A DNA stretch of 8,069 nt from JBBRZF01 sp038236965 (lineage in GTDB: Bacteria; Acidobacteriota; Terriglobia; Terriglobales; Acidobacteriaceae), in NCBI GenBank assembly GCA_038236965.1, contig JBBRZF010000161.1, positions 1 to 8,069 of the forward strand. Reading direction: 5' to 3'. Position numbers and translations under genes: made by a program. The notes under the pieces were generated by a model, which worked only from the letters and a program-made list of their open reading frames with translations, had not been told where the DNA came from and made no database searches. How positions within the stretch are numbered: position 1 is the stretch's first letter; the number at the start of each line of letters is the position of its first letter. This document shows, one piece after another, positions 6,310 to 8,069 of the stretch.

Positions 6310-6749
6310 ACAGTCCCGTATTGCTCTATCGCGAAAATAACGTTCGCTGCGCCAGTGCCGTTGGCCTTGTCGTGATGCTTTTTGACACGGCCATCGAAGA
6401 CCTCTACCGCGCCATCAACGCCTTGAAGGCCGGTGACGTCGAGACCCGCACCGCGGAGATTCGGCACGCTCTTCTCGTCTTCGAGCAGCTCCAGGGCTCT
6501 TTGCAGATGGACGCCGGGGAACCGGCAGCCGTGCTCGATCGCTTCTATTCCATACTTCGGGCCAAACTACTGGAGGCCCAGATGAAGCAGTCGGCCTCCA
6601 TCCTCCAGCAGGAGATCGATCTTCTGATCTCCGTGCGCGACACATGGAAGCAGGTGGACAATCCTGCGGTCGCAGCAGCACATCCGCTGATCATGCCGCC
6701 TCCACCGGCAGCGGACGAGATGGCAGCTTCAGCGCACTGGAGCGCATAA
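6306..6749 (+). CDS. fliS: FliS flagellin export chaperone
   Basis: FliS binds the C-terminal disordered part of flagellin in the cytoplasm, prevents early polymerisation and aids export. The 147 residues begin with YRENNVRCASAVGLVVMLFD (8-27), the standard FliS opening (Y.en.v.tas...Lv.mLyd.ai). HALLVFEQLQGSLQMDAGEP (54-73), a LDRFYSILRAKLLEAQ stretch and LLISVRDTWKQV follow, covering the four-helix bundle. After about residue 120 comes a tail with PLIMPPPPAADEM that is not part of the usual core. It overlaps fliD at ATGA, and its TAA overlaps the next gene's ATG (TAATG), so the last three genes look translationally coupled. Confidence 0.94.
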   Translation: MNSPVLLYRENNVRCASAVGLVVMLFDTAIEDLYRAINALKAGDVETRTAEIRHALLVFEQLQGSLQMDAGEPAAVLDRFYSILRAKLLEAQMKQSASILQQEIDLLISVRDTWKQVDNPAVAAAHPLIMPPPPAADEMAASAHWSA

Positions 6750-7111
6750 TGCCCGACTTCGCCGGTCCCGACGAGGCCTTCGCCTTTCTCGACGACATGC
6801 TGGCGAGATTGCGCCACCGTTCGCCGGACGACGATTCGCATCTCTATACCCGCATGAGCGCTAGCGTCTGCGCCTCAGACATGCGGGCCATAGAAGCCGC
6901 ACTCGATTGCATCTCCATCAGCCTGACCGAGGGCGTCAACCGATGTGTACGCCGAGGAGTGCGCGACTCCTACCGTCTGCGATTGCTCGAGCTACGTTAT
7001 GAATTGACGGAACTGGAAGAAGCACTCGCCAGGGACCGTGCTCAAGTGAATCAGCAACGCCGCCAACTTCAGGCAGCTACCGCCTGGAACGAAAGTGCGC
7101 ATCGGGTGTGA
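6749..7111 (+). CDS. Small helical protein in the FliT position, unrecognised
   Basis: I do not recognise the family from sequence. The frame is open from further upstream (6644), but that part lies inside fliS. ATG 6749 overlaps the fliS stop as TAATG and has GGAG 6 nt upstream, giving 120 residues. The protein is soluble and predicted mostly helical. It has an acidic patch (PDDDS, 26-30), three cysteines (41, 54, 66), a basic stretch around RCVRRGVRDS (65-74) and a probable coiled coil at about 78-108. Size, helicity and place directly after fliS suggest a FliT- or FlgN-like export chaperone, but no FliT motif can be shown. The stop is followed within about 10 bp by the GAGTAGC repeat region, and the last residues (WNESAHRV) may be poorly conserved for that reason. 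Confidence 0.7.
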   Translation: MPDFAGPDEAFAFLDDMLARLRHRSPDDDSHLYTRMSASVCASDMRAIEAALDCISISLTEGVNRCVRRGVRDSYRLRLLELRYELTELEEALARDRAQVNQQRRQLQAATAWNESAHRV

Positions 7112-7121
7112 GGGGAGAGGC

Positions 7122-7210
7122 GAGTCGTGAGTAGCGAGAAGCGAGTAGCGAGTGAAAGGCAAGTGCGAGTAGCGAGTAGGGAGTAGGGAGTGAAAGGCAA
7201 GTGCAGGTAG
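7122..7210 (+). repeat. GAGTAGC-type heptamer repeats with a 38-bp direct repeat
   Basis: GAGTAGC or near variants start at 7122, 7129, 7136, 7143 and 7150, then at 7167, 7174, 7181 and 7188. GAGTGAAAGGCAAGTGC occurs twice, at 7150-7166 and 7188-7204, with a period of 38 bp. The tract begins about 10 bp after the last flagellar gene's stop. No coding frame fits it. Similar low-complexity heptamer tracts are, from memory, common between genes in some Acidobacteriota genomes. Confidence 0.8.
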
Positions 7211-7214
7211 CAGC

Positions 7215-7230
7215 CACGGATTACACGGAT
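7215..7230 (+). repeat. Short CACGGAT direct repeat
   Basis: CACGGAT occurs at 7215-7221 and 7224-7230 with a 9-bp period, within CCACGGATTACACGGAT. It looks like the end of a second, different intergenic repeat type. The rest of the gap up to 7287 holds nothing I can name and no clear bidirectional terminator. Confidence 0.5.
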
Positions 7231-7287
7231 CGGGCGGACATTAGGGAAGTTTGCTACGGAGAATAATAGAGAATCTGTAGTACCAGA

Positions 7288-7306
7288 ACTACTCACTACT
7301 CACTAC
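7288..7306 (-). repeat. Inverted GAGTAGT heptamer tract at the purN 3' end
   Basis: On the minus strand these bases read GTAGTGAGTAGTGAGTAGT, two full GAGTAGT heptamers plus a part. They face the GAGTAGC tract at 7122-7210: GTGAGTAGCGAG there and GTGAGTAGTGAG here match at 11 of 12. The last codons and the TAG stop of purN lie in it. Confidence 0.75.
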
Positions 7307-7894
7307 AACTCTCCGACCCGCCACTTCGTATTTGCCTGCCAACACCATCGCTATCGCTTCGCTATACGCGATGTGTTCCTGCTCGAGGATTCTTGCCGCC
7401 AGCGAGTGAACATCATCGGTCGGCAACACTGGAACAGTCCTCTGCACGATGATGGCTCCGTGGTCCAGATGTTCATCCACGAAGTGTACGGTGCAGCCGG
7501 AAACTTTCACTCCGTAATCGAAGGCCTGCTTCTGCGCGTCGAGTCCCGGAAATGCCGGAAGCAGCGATGGATGTATGTTCAAAATCTTCTGCGGGAATTG
7601 GTGGATGAACCATGGCGACAGCAGCCGCATGTATCCGGCGAGCACAACCAGTTCGACCTTCGCCTCGCGCAAGGCGGCCACTACTTCGGCGTCGTGCTCT
7701 TCGCGCTTGCGTCCCTTGCTCGGAACCACCACGGTTTTCAATCCGCGTTCCTGCGCGCTCGCCACGCCGGGGGCATCCGCGCGATTCGAGATGACAACCG
7801 CTATGTGCGCGTCCAGTTTTCCGGCAGCGATGTTGTCTGCGATTGCCAAAAAATTGGAGCCGCGACCTGAGAGTAGTATGCCGAGATTTTTCAT
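7289..7894 (-). CDS. purN: Phosphoribosylglycinamide formyltransferase (GAR transformylase)
   Basis: PurN moves a formyl group from 10-formyltetrahydrofolate to GAR in the third step of de novo purine synthesis. The 201 residues show the phosphate-binding loop SGRGSN (9-14), VISNRADAPG (34-43), LAGYMRLLSPWF (85-96), NIHPSLLPAFPG (106-117) and HFVDEHLDHGA (137-147). The catalytic triad of E. coli PurN (Asn106, His108, Asp144) is present at the same numbers. ATG 7894 has a modest GGAAGAG 7 nt upstream. The last five codons and TAG come from the heptamer repeat, so the natural C-terminus (VVVSSE) was probably reshaped by it. It is convergent to the flagellar operon and unrelated to motility. No purM is visible in the 175 bp upstream, where it often lies. 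Confidence 0.96.
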   Translation of the reverse strand: MKNLGILLSGRGSNFLAIADNIAAGKLDAHIAVVISNRADAPGVASAQERGLKTVVVPSKGRKREEHDAEVVAALREAKVELVVLAGYMRLLSPWFIHQFPQKILNIHPSLLPAFPGLDAQKQAFDYGVKVSGCTVHFVDEHLDHGAIIVQRTVPVLPTDDVHSLAARILEQEHIAYSEAIAMVLAGKYEVAGRRVVVSSE

Positions 7895-7973
7895 GTGCGT
7901 TCTCTTCCAGTAAAAACCAAAAATCCTCGCGAGTCCACTCTCCCCGCCCCAACCTCTGCGTCACAGACGCCGC

Positions 7974-8069
7974 ACTCTTGATGGATGGATTACTGACAAC
8001 TATTCCTGGCGTTGGAGTTTCTACATCGATCTTCCAGTCGGCGTGCTCTCTCTTTTGAGTCGAAAAACA
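7974..8069 (+). pseudogene. Fragment of a DHA2/EmrB-type MFS transporter
   Basis: In the plus frame with codons starting at 7974, bases up to the window end encode TLDGWITDNYSWRW and then SFYIDLPVGVLSLL. This closely resembles the conserved 'GGWITDNYSWRWIFYINvPvG' segment of EmrB/QacA-type drug:H+ antiporters, which lies about 150-180 residues into those proteins. Here nothing upstream resembles the transporter. The frame hits TAA at 7911 and has no start codon or ribosome binding site, and purN begins just to the left on the other strand. So the N-terminal third is missing and this looks like a remnant. The C-terminal side is cut by the window edge, so whether the rest survives is unknown. 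An inverted repeat (GCGTC, ACA, GACGC at 7958-7970) sits at the point where similarity begins. Confidence 0.6.

Noticed and set aside
6644..6748. Upstream 35-codon extension of the FliT-position gene
   Set aside because: It is the shadow of the fliS 3' end. ATG 6749 has GGAG at good spacing and the typical TAATG overlap.
7122..7306. Possible CRISPR array
   Set aside because: The units are 7 bp and nearly contiguous with no unique spacers of constant length. The 17-mer occurs only twice and there are no cas genes.
7473..8069. Minus-strand frame open from the right edge through to 7473
   Set aside because: Left of 7894 it is purN read in another frame. Right of 7974 it is the reverse of the MFS-like segment. 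The composition is arginine-rich with no recognisable domain.

Overview
The window is a piece of a GC-rich bacterial chromosome. It carries a two-armed flagellar/motility locus, followed by a convergent purine biosynthesis gene. Gene content, codon use, the FliA-type promoters and the GAGTAGC-type intergenic heptamers are what I would expect from a flagellated Acidobacteriota (Terriglobia-like) bacterium. That placement rests on recollection and general resemblance, not on a search.

Left arm (about 1-3156, minus strand), read from its promoter: flbD, motA, motB, a 72-bp gap, cheR, and an HDOD-domain gene that runs off the left edge. flbD/motA, motA/motB and cheR/HDOD are very tightly packed, and motB overlaps motA by 4 bp at GTGA. 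The arm encodes the stator (MotA/MotB), the small stator-linked FlbD/SwrD protein, the chemoreceptor methyltransferase, and a probable HDOD signalling output protein.

Right arm (3367-7111, plus strand): fliC (flagellin), a strong hairpin, flaG, fliD (filament cap), fliS (flagellin chaperone), and a small unrecognised helical protein in the place where fliT usually lies. From flaG onward the genes nearly abut or overlap.

The 210-bp divergent region 3157-3366 holds two outward-facing sigma-28 (FliA) type promoters. One has a perfect GCCGATAA -10 towards flbD. The other reads TAAAG, then GCCGATAT at consensus spacing, towards fliC. A 10-bp palindrome lies between them. This would put the late flagellar genes (filament, cap, chaperone, stator, chemotaxis) under one sigma factor.

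Right end (7112-8069): a convergent intergenic region of GAGTAGC-type heptamers and a 38-bp direct repeat. Next comes purN on the minus strand, whose last codons and stop lie inside an inverted tract of the same heptamer. Upstream of purN, on the plus strand, about 30 codons clearly resemble an internal conserved segment of DHA2/EmrB-type MFS transporters with no upstream part of the gene, so this is a probable gene remnant.

I found no clearly new defence, mobile or biosynthetic system. The points most worth a second look are the divergent FliA promoter pair, the fliC leader, the uncharacterised FliT-position protein, the heptamer repeats entering purN, and the MFS fragment.
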